From Kitasatospora sp. MAP5-34 (GTDB lineage Bacteria; Actinomycetota; Actinomycetes; Streptomycetales; Streptomycetaceae), in contig NZ_JARXZC010000030.1 of NCBI RefSeq assembly GCF_029894335.1, forward strand, positions 1 to 64,000: a DNA stretch of 64,000 bases, written 5' to 3'. The position numbers and the translations under genes are program-made. Positions 8,336 through 16,889 of the stretch are shown here, one piece after another (the stretch's first letter is position 1; each line of letters begins with the position of its first letter). Below the pieces are notes generated by a model. That model was not told the origin of the DNA. It searched no databases and saw nothing but the letters and a program-made list of their open reading frames with translations.

Positions 8336-9853
8336 TTATCTGTCTCCGAAGATCGTGCGGTGCCAGTCCTTGCGGGCGACCGCCGTGGTGTCGAACATGA
8401 CGTGCTTGACCTGCGTGTACTCGTCCAGCGAGTACTGCGACATGTCCTTGCCGTAGCCGGAGGACTTGTAGCCGCCGTGCGGCATCTCGCTGAGGATCGG
8501 GATGTGGTCGTTGACCCAGACGCAGCCCGCCGCGATCTCGCGGGTGGCGCGCAGCGAGCGGTGGATGTCCCTGGTCCAGGCGGAGGCGGCCAGGCCGTAG
8601 GGGGTGTCGTTGGCCAGCCGCAGGCCCTCGTCGTCGGAGTCGAAGGGCAGTGCGACCAGCACCGGGCCGAAGATCTCGCCCTGCACCACCTCGCTGTCCT
8701 GCGCGACGCCGGTGATCAGGGTCGGGCGGTAGTAGGCGCCGAGCGAGAGGTCGGTGCCGTCGTGGCCCTTGGCCGGGGCCTGACCGCCCGTCACGACGTT
8801 GGCGCCGTAGCCCCGGGCCCGCTCGACGAAGCCGGCCACCCGGTCCCGGTGGGTGTACGAGACCAGCGGGCCGAGGTCGGTCTGCGGGTTGAGCGGATCG
8901 CCGAGGCGGATCGCCGCGAACAATTCGGCGACGCCCGCCACGAAGGCGTCGTACAGCGGGCGCTGCACATAGGCGCGGGTGGCGGCAGTGCAGTCCTGGC
9001 CGCTGTTGATCAGCGAGGCGGCGACCGCGCCGTGTACGGCGGCGTCCAGGTCGGCGTCGTCGAAGACCACGAACGGGGCCTTGCCGCCCAGTTCGAGGTG
9101 GGTGCGCTTGACGGTGTCGGTGGCGAGCTGGGCGACCCGCTTGCCGACGGGCGTGGAGCCGGTGAACGAGACCATCGCGACGTCCGGGTGGGAGACCAGA
9201 CGCTCGCCGGCGGTACGTCCGGCGCCGGTGAGGACGTTGACCACGCCGTCGGGGATGCCCGCGTCGGTGCAGGCCTGCGCGAACATCAGCGAGGTGAGCG
9301 GGGTCAGCTCGGCGGGCTTGAGCACGATGGTGTTGCCCGCCGCGACGGCCGGGAGGATCTTCCAGGCCGCCATCTGCAGCGGGTAGTTCCACGGCGCGAT
9401 CGAGCCGACCACGCCGATCGCCTCGCGGCGGACGTACGAGGTGTGGTCGCCGGAGTACTCCCCCGCCGCCTTTCCCTCCAGATTGCGGGCCGCGCCGGCG
9501 AAGAACGCGGTGTTGTCGATCGTGCCGGGCACGTCGAACTCGGTGGAGAGCTTGATCGGCTTTCCGGTCTGCGCCGTCTCGACCCGGGCGAACTCCTCGG
9601 CCCGGTCGGCGAGGATGCCGGCCAGCCTGAGCAGCGCCGCCGAGCGGGCGCCGGGGGTGGCGGCCGCCCACTCGGGCAGTGCCGCCCTCGCCGCCGCGAC
9701 GGCGGTGTCGACGTCAGCGGTGGAGGCCAGCGTGACCTGCTGGACCACGCTGCCGTCGGCGGGGTTGACGACCTGGAAAGGCTCGGTGCCGGTGCCCTCG
9801 GTCAAACGGCCCGCGATGTACTGCGCGCCCGCGCCGAAGCTGGTCAGGTCCAT
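8336..9853 (-). CDS. gamma-aminobutyraldehyde-type dehydrogenase
   Basis: A 505-residue NAD-dependent aldehyde dehydrogenase. The catalytic Cys (about 288, in NSGQDCTAATR), the general-base Glu in LELGG (254) and the cofactor Lys in VLKPAE (179) are all present. The sequence belongs to the 4-aminobutyraldehyde/betaine aldehyde branch. It is the first gene of the operon followed by potDABC and the amine oxidase, so oxidation of 4-aminobutyraldehyde to GABA is the best guess. I preferred the ATG at 9853 because GGAGG lies 7 bases upstream; an in-frame ATG at 9880 has no such signal. A paralogue is encoded at 14706-16151. Confidence 0.9.
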   Translation of the reverse strand: MDLTSFGAGAQYIAGRLTEGTGTEPFQVVNPADGSVVQQVTLASTADVDTAVAAARAALPEWAAATPGARSAALLRLAGILADRAEEFARVETAQTGKPIKLSTEFDVPGTIDNTAFFAGAARNLEGKAAGEYSGDHTSYVRREAIGVVGSIAPWNYPLQMAAWKILPAVAAGNTIVLKPAELTPLTSLMFAQACTDAGIPDGVVNVLTGAGRTAGERLVSHPDVAMVSFTGSTPVGKRVAQLATDTVKRTHLELGGKAPFVVFDDADLDAAVHGAVAASLINSGQDCTAATRAYVQRPLYDAFVAGVAELFAAIRLGDPLNPQTDLGPLVSYTHRDRVAGFVERARGYGANVVTGGQAPAKGHDGTDLSLGAYYRPTLITGVAQDSEVVQGEIFGPVLVALPFDSDDEGLRLANDTPYGLAASAWTRDIHRSLRATREIAAGCVWVNDHIPILSEMPHGGYKSSGYGKDMSQYSLDEYTQVKHVMFDTTAVARKDWHRTIFGDR

Positions 9854-10303
9854 CAGATTTCCTCCATTTGCCCGGTTCATCCGCTGTCTGTCCTACGCCG
9901 GCTGTCCTGCTGCCGAGGGGTGAGTGTGGGGGGATGACTGATCGTCATGCTGCACGCATCGATCGGCTTGACGGCGCACTGCGGGCGGTCGTCCGGGTTC
10001 GGGTCGCGGCAGTGCGGGCATCCGGCGGATGGCCGGGTTTTGCGCGATCCTGACAGCCTCAGCAGGAGCCCACAAGGGATTCCGCTGTTGCTTTCTGGTT
10101 ACGCAACGGATTCCGACAATTACGCCCGTACCGCGCTACGGCTGACTCGCTGACGATGCCCCGTGCGGCCTACAGGTGACAAGGGTCACTGCGACAAGCC
10201 ACCCGGCAACGGCCTTACACAGTGCAAGGCGCAGCTGGGGGCGACAGACCGTCGCCACCAGGGATGATTCACCTGACACTCTGAACCCCCATGGAGGCCC
10301 GCC
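9854..10303. promoter_or_regulatory. divergent control region, ALDH operon and PucR regulator
   Basis: These 450 bases hold no gene and separate the minus-strand ALDH-pot operon from the plus-strand PucR-type gene. Visible elements are a gapped inverted repeat GTTGC-N11-GCAAC (10087-10107), the 15-bp element ACGCAACGGATTCCG (10101-10115) that recurs upstream of the Lrp gene, and GTGAC-N4-GTCAC (10176-10189). CCTGACA occurs at 10049 and 10272. Which protein binds which site is unknown. Confidence 0.55.
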
Positions 10304-11953
10304 GTGCTCCCCACCGTCGCCCGTGTGCTCGAGCTGGACGCGATGCGGCGTGGTCTGCCCCAGGTGGTGGCGGGCGCCGACCACCTGGAGCGCCCGATCC
10401 GCTGGGTGCACGTCAGCGAACTTCCCGACGTCGCCGGGATGCTGCAGGGCGGCGAACTGGTGCTGACCACCGGCATCGCGCTGCCCGAGGACCGCGAGGG
10501 GCTGGCCCGGTACGTCCGGGAGCTGGACGAGGTCGGGGTCGCGGGGCTGGTCGTGGAGTTCGGGCGGCGGTACTTCGACAACCTGCCCCGGGCCCTGGTG
10601 CACGCCGCCGAGCAGCGCGGGCTGCCGCTGATCGCGCTCCGCCGGGAGGTACGGTTCGTCGCCGTCACCGAGGCCGTGCACGCGCTGGTGGTCAACGCCC
10701 AGCTGGAGCAGCTGCGCACCTCGGAGGCGGTGCACCAGGTCTTCAACGAGCTGGCCGTCGAGGGCGCCGAGCCCGGCGAGGTGGTCCGCCAGGTCGCGAT
10801 GATGGCCGGCGCGCCCGTGGTCCTGGAGAACCTGGCCCACCAGGTGCTCGCCCACGACCCCGCCGGACACCACGAGGCGGAGCTGCTGGAGAGCTGGGAA
10901 CGCCGCTCACGCGGAGTCCGTCCGCCGGGCCGGACGGGCTACGACCCGCGCAGCGGCTGGCTGGTCACCACCGTGGGGGCGCGCGGCCAGGACTGGGGGC
11001 GGCTGGTCCTGGTGAACGACCCCGGCCCGCTGCCCGCCGAGACCGCCCACCCGTACGCGATGCTGCTGGAACGCGGCGCGGCGACGCTGGCGCTGAACCG
11101 GCTGGTGGTCCGCGACCGGGAGAGCCTGGAGCGGCAGACCCACCGGACCCTGCTCTCGGGCATCCTGACGCACTCGCTGACCGTCTCGGAGGTCGCGCTG
11201 CGGGCCCAGGCGCTGGGCGTACCGCTGGAGAGCCGACGGCTGGTCGGCGTGGTGCTGCGCGAGCGCCGGGGTCCGAGCCCGGCCGCGCTGGAGGCGCAGG
11301 CCCGGCTGCGCGACTTCGCCGAGCTGGCCGCCACCGCGATCCGGACCTGCCGGCTCTCCGCGCTGGTCGGCGCGCTCGACGACGAGGGCGTCGGCCTGCT
11401 GATCGCGCTCGGCTCGCAGCAGGACGAACACTCCGCCCTGGAGACGTTCGCCGCCGCGCTGCGCAAACTGGCCGCCGACAGCTCCCGGGGCGGCCCCGCC
11501 CCGGAACCGGTGATCGCGGTCGGCTCGTCCGTCGGCTCCGTCCGGGACGCCCGGCGCACCCTGCTGGAGGCAACGCAGGTCGCCGACGCCGCCCTGCACG
11601 ACGCGCCCGGCGGCCGGGCCGCCGCGTACTACCGCCTCCCGGACGTCCGGCTGCGCGGCCTGCTGCACCTGCTGCGGGACGACGCCCGGCTCCAGACGTA
11701 CGTGGAACGCGAGCTGGGCCCGCTGCTCGCGTACGACGCCGAGCACGGCAGCCAGCTGGTGCAGATGCTGCGGATCTACCTCGAACAGGGCCGGAACAAG
11801 TCGGCGGCGGCGGACGCGGCGCACCTGTCCCGGCCGTCGTTCTACGACCGGCTGCACAAGGTCGAGCGGATCCTCGCGGTGGACCTGGACCAGGTGGAGT
11901 CCTGCCTCTCGCTGCACGTCGCGCTGCTGGCGCTGGACGCGGTCCGCCGCTGA
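10304..11953 (+). CDS. PucR family transcriptional regulator
   Basis: A 549-residue regulator. The N-terminal domain (about 1-120) matches the PucR-like ligand domain with the conserved HVSELPD and LVLTTG segments. The C-terminal 60-70 residues form the PucR helix-turn-helix (YLEQGRNKSAAADAAHLSRP and onwards). The GTG start at 10304 follows GGAGG by 6 bases. Such proteins regulate purine, amino-acid or amine catabolism. Its position divergent from the ALDH-potDABC-oxidase operon makes that operon the likely target. It ends 10 bases from the convergent second potD. Confidence 0.88.
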   Translation: MLPTVARVLELDAMRRGLPQVVAGADHLERPIRWVHVSELPDVAGMLQGGELVLTTGIALPEDREGLARYVRELDEVGVAGLVVEFGRRYFDNLPRALVHAAEQRGLPLIALRREVRFVAVTEAVHALVVNAQLEQLRTSEAVHQVFNELAVEGAEPGEVVRQVAMMAGAPVVLENLAHQVLAHDPAGHHEAELLESWERRSRGVRPPGRTGYDPRSGWLVTTVGARGQDWGRLVLVNDPGPLPAETAHPYAMLLERGAATLALNRLVVRDRESLERQTHRTLLSGILTHSLTVSEVALRAQALGVPLESRRLVGVVLRERRGPSPAALEAQARLRDFAELAATAIRTCRLSALVGALDDEGVGLLIALGSQQDEHSALETFAAALRKLAADSSRGGPAPEPVIAVGSSVGSVRDARRTLLEATQVADAALHDAPGGRAAAYYRLPDVRLRGLLHLLRDDARLQTYVERELGPLLAYDAEHGSQLVQMLRIYLEQGRNKSAAADAAHLSRPSFYDRLHKVERILAVDLDQVESCLSLHVALLALDAVRR

Positions 11954-11963
11954 GGTTGATGCT

Positions 11964-13133
11964 CTAAACGCCCGCGACCTGGCCCCAGATCTGGTGGAAG
12001 TCCGGGCGTTCGGCCGCCGTGACGTCGCGCATGGTCTGGAGCTTGGCGCGGATCTCGGCACCGGGGAAGATCAGCGGCTCGTCGGCGAGCGCGGCGGTGT
12101 CGGGGTCGGTGCTCCTGGCGAGCACCTCGCGGGCGGCCGGGACCGGGCAGATGTACTGGACGAACGCGGTCAGCTGGGCAGCGACCTCGGGCTGGTAGTA
12201 GTAGTCCATCAGGCGCTCAGCGTTGCTCTTGTGGTCGGCCCGGTTCGGGATCATCAGGCTCTCGGCCCAGAGTTCCGCGCCCTCCTCCGGGACGACGAAC
12301 TCGATGTCGGGGTTCTGGGCCCGCAGCTGGATCACGTCACCCGAGTACGCCTGACAGGCCACCGCCGCGCCCGAGGCCAGGTCGCTGGTGTAGTCGTTGC
12401 CGGTGAAGCGGCGGATGTGCTTGGTGTCGACCAACTTCTGCACCTGGTTCATCGCCTTGTGCGCGTCGTCGGCGGTGAACTTGGCGATGTTGGCGCCATT
12501 GGCCAGCATCAGCAGCCCGAGCGCCTCGTCCATCCCGGCGAACAGCGTGATCCGCCCCCTGAGGTCGGGCGCCCAGAGGTCGCTGGTGCGCTTGATCTCC
12601 CGCCCGAGGGTCTTGCGGTTGTACGCGATCCCGGTGATGCCGGACTGCCAGGGCACGCTGTGCGAGCGGTCGGGGTCGAAGGCGGGGTGGCTGAGCTGCG
12701 GGTCCAGGTACTTGGTGACGTTCGGCAGGTTCGCCTTGTCCAGCGTCTCCACCCACCCGAGCGCTACATACCGGCCGGCCATCCAGTCGCTGATCACCAT
12801 CAGGTCGCGCCCGGGGTCGCCGCCCTGGGCGAGTACCGGGCTGATCTTGCCGAAGAACTCGTCGTTGTCGTTGATGTCCTCGGTGTACGTGACGGCTATC
12901 CCGGTGCGCTTCTGGAACTCCTCCAGGGTCGGCCGCTTTCCGGTCTTGTCCACGTCGATGTACTGCGTCCAGTTGGAGAAGTTGAGCGACTTGTCCCGGT
13001 CCGAGCGATCGGCTGCGGTGCGACGCTCCTCCGGTACGTACGCGGCGGGGATGCCGCAGGCGGACAGACCGCCCAGGCCGAGCAGGCCGAAGGCACCGAG
13101 GGCGGAGCGACGGGACAGGGTGGCACTACGCAT
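11964..13133 (-). CDS. polyamine-binding lipoprotein PotD (second copy)
   Basis: A 389-residue solute-binding protein of the spermidine/putrescine family. It has a twin-arginine signal (SRRSALGAF, RR at 8-9) and lipobox LSAC with Cys about 26. It shares NFSNW.QYIDVD, EDINDNDEFFGK, LRAQNPDIEFV and other blocks with the potD at 7035-8291. No permease or ATPase genes accompany it, so it probably delivers a different ligand to the same PotABC. It lies downstream of the aminotransferase gene with a hairpin between them, which may lower its expression. Confidence 0.88.
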   Translation of the reverse strand: MRSATLSRRSALGAFGLLGLGGLSACGIPAAYVPEERRTAADRSDRDKSLNFSNWTQYIDVDKTGKRPTLEEFQKRTGIAVTYTEDINDNDEFFGKISPVLAQGGDPGRDLMVISDWMAGRYVALGWVETLDKANLPNVTKYLDPQLSHPAFDPDRSHSVPWQSGITGIAYNRKTLGREIKRTSDLWAPDLRGRITLFAGMDEALGLLMLANGANIAKFTADDAHKAMNQVQKLVDTKHIRRFTGNDYTSDLASGAAVACQAYSGDVIQLRAQNPDIEFVVPEEGAELWAESLMIPNRADHKSNAERLMDYYYQPEVAAQLTAFVQYICPVPAAREVLARSTDPDTAALADEPLIFPGAEIRAKLQTMRDVTAAERPDFHQIWGQVAGV

Positions 13134-13163
13134 GAGGGATCGTCTCCGGGCATGGGGGAGGAA

Positions 13164-13192
13164 CGGCCCCGGGCGGCAGGTGCCCGGGGCCG
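13164..13192 (-). terminator. hairpin between aminotransferase and second potD
   Basis: A perfect 11-bp stem (13164-13174 with 13182-13192) with a 7-base loop lies between the stop of the aminotransferase at 13208 and the potD start at 13133. It could terminate or attenuate transcription into potD. Confidence 0.7.
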
Positions 13193-13207
13193 TAATGCTG
13201 CTGACGG

Positions 13208-14566
13208 TCAGACGGTGTGGGCGTCCGCGAGGGTGAGCACCTCGTCCAGGATCGCCAGACCGGCCTTGGCCTCCTCCTCGGTGACCGTGCACGGCGGTAC
13301 CACGTGGAAGCGGTTCATGTTGACGAAGGGCCAGAGACCGCGCTGCTTGCAGGCGGCGGCCAGCTCGGCCATCGGCGCGTTGGCGGCGCCGGCGGCGTTG
13401 TACGGCACCAGCGGCTCGCGGGTCTCCCGGTTCTTCACCAGGTCGAGCGCCCAGAAGACGCCGAGCCCGCGCACCTCGCCGATCGAGGGGTGACGCTCCG
13501 CCAGCTCGCGCAGGCCGGGGCCGAGCACGTTCTCGCCGATCTGCTTCGCGTTCTCGACGATGCCCTCCTCCGCCATCGCATTGATGGTGGCCACGGCGGA
13601 GGCACAGGCCAGCGGGTGGCCCGAGTAGGTGAGCCCGCCCGGGAACGGACGCTCGGCGAAGGTCGCCGCGATCTCGGCGGAGATCGCCACGCCACCCAGC
13701 GGCACGTAGCCGGAGTTGACGCCCTTGGCGAAGGTCAGCAGGTCCGGGACGACACCCCAGTGGTCGGCGGCGAACCACTCACCCGTACGGCCGAAGCCGG
13801 CCATCACCTCGTCCAGGATGAAGACGATCCCGTACCGGTCGCAGATCTCCCGGACCCCCGCGAGGTAGCCGGCCGGCGGGATCAGGATGCCGGCGGTGCC
13901 GACCACGGTCTCCAGGATGATCGCCGCGACCGTACCGGGCCCCTCGAACGCCACCACCTGCTCCAGGTGCTGCAGCGCGCGCTCGCACTCCTGCGCCTCG
14001 TTCTCGGCGTGGAAGTTGGACCGGTAGGCGTACGGGCCCCAGAAGTGCACGACGCCGGAGACGCCGGTCTCGTTCGCCCAGCGGCGCGGGTCACCCGTCA
14101 GGGCGATCGCGTTGGCGGTGGCGCCGTGGTACGAGCGGTAGGTGGACATCACCTTCTGGCGGCCGGTGTGCAGCCGGGCCATCCGGATCGCGTTCTCGAC
14201 CGCCTCGGCGCCGCCGTTGGTGAAGAAGATCTTGTCCAGGTCGCCCGGGGTCCGCTCGGCGATCAACCGGGCGGCCTCACTACGGGCCTCGACCGCGAAG
14301 CCGGGCGCGATGGTGCACATCTTCGCCGCCTGCTCCTGGATCGCGGCGACGACCTTCGGGTGCTGGTGCCCGATGTTGGTGTTCACCAGCTGCGAGGAGA
14401 AGTCGAGGTAGCGGTTGCCCTCGTAGTCCCAGAAGTACGAGCCCTCGGCGCCGGCCACCGCGAGGGGGTCGATCAGTGCCTGGGCGGACCACGAGTGGAA
14501 GACGTGCGCGCTATCGGCGGCCTTGACTGCCTGTCCTGCGGCTGAGTCAGCGGTGGGGATGCTCAT
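13208..14566 (-). CDS. class III aminotransferase (omega-amino acid or polyamine type)
   Basis: A 452-residue PLP enzyme of the fold-type I class III family (GABA, beta-alanine or putrescine transaminases). The PLP Lys (281, in FAKGVNSGY), the pyridine-binding Asp (252, in LDEV) and FFTNGGAEAVENA (about 114-126) are present. It transfers an amino group from an omega-amine to a keto acid. It sits between an aldehyde dehydrogenase and a PotD gene on the same strand, which supports polyamine or GABA catabolism. The exact substrate cannot be read from sequence. A second class III enzyme is encoded at 16886-18280. Confidence 0.87.
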   Translation of the reverse strand: MSIPTADSAAGQAVKAADSAHVFHSWSAQALIDPLAVAGAEGSYFWDYEGNRYLDFSSQLVNTNIGHQHPKVVAAIQEQAAKMCTIAPGFAVEARSEAARLIAERTPGDLDKIFFTNGGAEAVENAIRMARLHTGRQKVMSTYRSYHGATANAIALTGDPRRWANETGVSGVVHFWGPYAYRSNFHAENEAQECERALQHLEQVVAFEGPGTVAAIILETVVGTAGILIPPAGYLAGVREICDRYGIVFILDEVMAGFGRTGEWFAADHWGVVPDLLTFAKGVNSGYVPLGGVAISAEIAATFAERPFPGGLTYSGHPLACASAVATINAMAEEGIVENAKQIGENVLGPGLRELAERHPSIGEVRGLGVFWALDLVKNRETREPLVPYNAAGAANAPMAELAAACKQRGLWPFVNMNRFHVVPPCTVTEEEAKAGLAILDEVLTLADAHTV

Positions 14567-14610
14567 GCCGTAAGCCTAGGGAACCGCTGCGGCGACTTGC
14601 AGCTGCATCT

Positions 14611-14646
14611 TGTCAGGCGGTCACCGCGTCGGCCGACACCCTGACA
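14611..14646. promoter_or_regulatory. gapped inverted repeat upstream of aminotransferase
   Basis: TGTCAGG (14611-14617) and CCTGACA (14640-14646) form a 7-bp inverted repeat with a 22-base spacer, 45-80 bases upstream of the aminotransferase start. CCTGACA also occurs twice in the control region of the PucR gene. A regulator site is possible; this is inference from symmetry only. Confidence 0.35.
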
Positions 14647-14665
14647 GCTCACCGCAGACACCGAA

Positions 14666-14694
14666 GGGGCGCGGGGCCCAGAGCCCCGCGCCCC
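14666..14694 (-). terminator. hairpin after second ALDH
   Basis: A perfect 12-bp G+C stem (14666-14677 with 14683-14694) with a 5-base loop lies 11 bases past the ALDH stop codon on the minus strand. The aminotransferase gene begins about 100 bases further on, so some read-through is needed if they are co-transcribed. Confidence 0.75.
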
Positions 14695-14705
14695 CGGAGG
14701 AGCTA

Positions 14706-16151
14706 CTAGATCGCCGTCATGACGTGCTTCACGCGGGTGTAGTCCTCGAAGCCGTACGACGAGAGGTCCTTGCCGTAGCCGGACTTCTTGAAGCCACCGT
14801 GCGGCATCTCGGCGACCAGCGGGATGTGGGTGTTGATCCAGACACAGCCGAAGTCCAGGCGGCGGGACATCCGCATGGCCCGTGCGTGGTCCTTCGTCCA
14901 GACGGAGGAGGCGAGAGCGAAGTCCACCCCGTTGGCGTACGCGACGGCCTGCTCCTCGTCGGAGAACTTCTGCACGGTGATGACCGGGCCGAAGACCTCG
15001 TTCTGGATGATCTCGTCGTCCTGGTTCAGGCCCGAGACGACGGTCGGCGCGTAGAAGTAGCCGACCTCGCCGACCCGGTGGCCACCGGCCTCGACCTTGG
15101 CGTGCGAAGGGAGGCGCTCGATGAAGCCGGACACCTGCTTGAGCTGGTTGGCGTTGTTCAGCGGGCCGTACAGGACGTCCTCGTCGTCGATGCCGCCGGT
15201 CTTGGTGTCGGCGGCGGCCTTGGCGAGCGCGGTGACGAAGTCGTCGTGGATGGACTCGTGCACCAGGACGCGGGTCGCGGCGGTGCAGTCCTGGCCGGCG
15301 TTGAAGAAGCCCGCCACCGAGATGCCCTCGACGGCCTCGGCGATGTCGGCGTCCTCGAAGACCACGACCGGGGCCTTGCCGCCCAGCTCCAGGTGGACGC
15401 GCTTGACGTCCTTGGAGGCGGACTCGGCGACCTGGATGCCGGCTCGGACGGAGCCGGTGATGGAGGCCATGGCCGGGGTGTGGTGCTCGACCATCAGCTT
15501 GCCGGTCTCGCGGTCGCCGCAGATCACGTTGAAGATGCCGGCCGGCAGCTCCATGTCCTTGAGGATGCCGCCGATGATCTCGGCGAGCAGCACGGTGGAG
15601 GCCGGGGTGGTGTCGGAGGGCTTGAGGACGACCGCGTTGCCCGCCGCGATGGCCGGGGCGAACTTCCAGACGGCCATCATCATCGGGTAGTTCCACGGCG
15701 CGACCTGCGCGCAGACGCCGACCGGCTCGCGGCGGACGATCGAGGTCATCCCGTCCATGTACTCGCCTGCGGCCTTGCCCTCGAGCAGGCGGGCGGCACC
15801 GGCGAAGAAGCGGATCTGGTCGGCCATCGGGCCGATCTCCTCGGACTTGGTCAGCCCGCGCGGCTTGCCGGTGTTGCGACACTCCGCGTCGACCAGCTCG
15901 TCGGCGCGCGCCTCGACCGCGTCCGCGATCTTCAGCAGCAGCCGCTGCCGGGTGCTCGGGGTGGAGTCACGCCAGATCGGGAAGGCGGTGGCGGCCGACG
16001 CCATGGCGGCGTCCACGTCGGCGGAGCCGGACAGCGGCGAGGTCGCGTACGCCTGGCCGGTGGTCGGGTCGACGATCTCCAGCGTGCGGCCGTCAGCCGC
16101 ATCGACGAACTCACCGTTGATGTAGTTGCGCAGCGTACGAAGCTCGCTCAC
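14706..16151 (-). CDS. aminobutyraldehyde-type dehydrogenase (second copy)
   Basis: A 481-residue NAD-dependent aldehyde dehydrogenase paralogous to the one at 8336-9853. The catalytic Cys in NAGQDCTAATR, the Glu in LELGGKAP and the C-terminal block MPHGGFKKSGYGKDLS are present. The family oxidises 4-aminobutyraldehyde and related aminoaldehydes. I selected the GTG at 16151, which follows GGAGAG by four bases; the frame stays open to 16292 but that part lies in the control region. It diverges from the Lrp/AsnC gene, which probably controls it. Confidence 0.9.
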   Translation of the reverse strand: MSELRTLRNYINGEFVDAADGRTLEIVDPTTGQAYATSPLSGSADVDAAMASAATAFPIWRDSTPSTRQRLLLKIADAVEARADELVDAECRNTGKPRGLTKSEEIGPMADQIRFFAGAARLLEGKAAGEYMDGMTSIVRREPVGVCAQVAPWNYPMMMAVWKFAPAIAAGNAVVLKPSDTTPASTVLLAEIIGGILKDMELPAGIFNVICGDRETGKLMVEHHTPAMASITGSVRAGIQVAESASKDVKRVHLELGGKAPVVVFEDADIAEAVEGISVAGFFNAGQDCTAATRVLVHESIHDDFVTALAKAAADTKTGGIDDEDVLYGPLNNANQLKQVSGFIERLPSHAKVEAGGHRVGEVGYFYAPTVVSGLNQDDEIIQNEVFGPVITVQKFSDEEQAVAYANGVDFALASSVWTKDHARAMRMSRRLDFGCVWINTHIPLVAEMPHGGFKKSGYGKDLSSYGFEDYTRVKHVMTAI

Positions 16152-16415
16152 GGGTCTCTCCTCGGTCTGGGCCTGCCACGTTGCAGAACCGGCGCCAGGG
16201 TACCGGGCGCCGAGTGGCCGGGCCACGGAAGCCGCGGTCCACTGGTTCTGGTGTGGACGCCTGCGCGTACACCAGAACAGGGTACCTCGCACCCTGCCGG
16301 TATCGGCAGGCAGGAATCAGGAACGCAACGTATTCCGTATGCAATTTTCGAAACGACGACGAAATCAGTAGCCGGACAGCTTGCAACCCGCAGATCGATC
16401 AGGCACAGTGGCGTC
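16152..16415. promoter_or_regulatory. divergent control region, second ALDH and Lrp/AsnC gene
   Basis: Several symmetric elements are packed into 264 bases: a perfect 10-bp inverted repeat with a 14-base spacer (16245-16254 with 16269-16278), CTGCCG-N4-CGGCAG at about 16294, the 15-bp element ACGCAACGTATTCCG (16323-16337) shared with the PucR region, and the palindrome TTTCGAAA (about 16346). These are candidate sites for the adjacent Lrp-type protein or the PucR-type protein. Confidence 0.55.
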
Positions 16416-16889
16416 GTGGCCAACCGCGACCGGAACGCCAGCGTTCCCCTTGATGCCGCCTCCAAGGCGATCATCGAGCAGCTCCAGGAGGACGGGCGCC
16501 GCCCGTACGCCGCCATCGGCAAGGCCGTCGGCCTGTCCGAGGCAGCGGTACGGCAGCGGGTCCAGAAGCTGCTCGACCAAGGCGTGATGCAGATCGTCGC
16601 CGTCACCGACCCCCTCACCGTCGGGTTCACCCGCCAGGCGATGGTCGGGATTCGCGTCGAAGGTGACGTCGAGCTCGTCGCCGACGCGCTGGCCGCCCTC
16701 GACGAGGTCGACTACGTCGTCTGCACCGCAGGCTCGTTCGATCTGCTGGCCGAGCTGGTCTGCGAGGACGACGAGCACCTGCTCGAAATGATCAACAAGC
16801 GCATCCGCGCCCTTCCCGGCGTGCGGAGCACCGAGAGCTTCGTTTACCTGAAACTCCGGAAACAGACCTACACCTGGGGCACCAGATGA
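16416..16889 (+). CDS. Lrp/AsnC family transcriptional regulator
   Basis: A 157-residue regulator. An N-terminal winged helix (about 10-55, with LQEDGRRPYAAIGKAVGLSE) precedes a C-terminal RAM ligand-binding domain with a conserved TAGSFDLLAE block. Proteins of this family sense amino acids or related metabolites and form octamers that wrap DNA. The GTG at 16416 gives a normal length, but I see no clear ribosome-binding site, so translation may be leaderless. Its stop overlaps the start of the next aminotransferase by four bases (ATGA), so the two are co-expressed. Confidence 0.85.
   Translation: MANRDRNASVPLDAASKAIIEQLQEDGRRPYAAIGKAVGLSEAAVRQRVQKLLDQGVMQIVAVTDPLTVGFTRQAMVGIRVEGDVELVADALAALDEVDYVVCTAGSFDLLAELVCEDDEHLLEMINKRIRALPGVRSTESFVYLKLRKQTYTWGTR

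Noticed and set aside
8292..9671. Upstream continuation of the potD frame giving an 878-residue protein
   Set aside because: The extra part is an off-frame shadow of the aldehyde dehydrogenase gene, and potD has its own ribosome-binding site and Tat signal at 8291.
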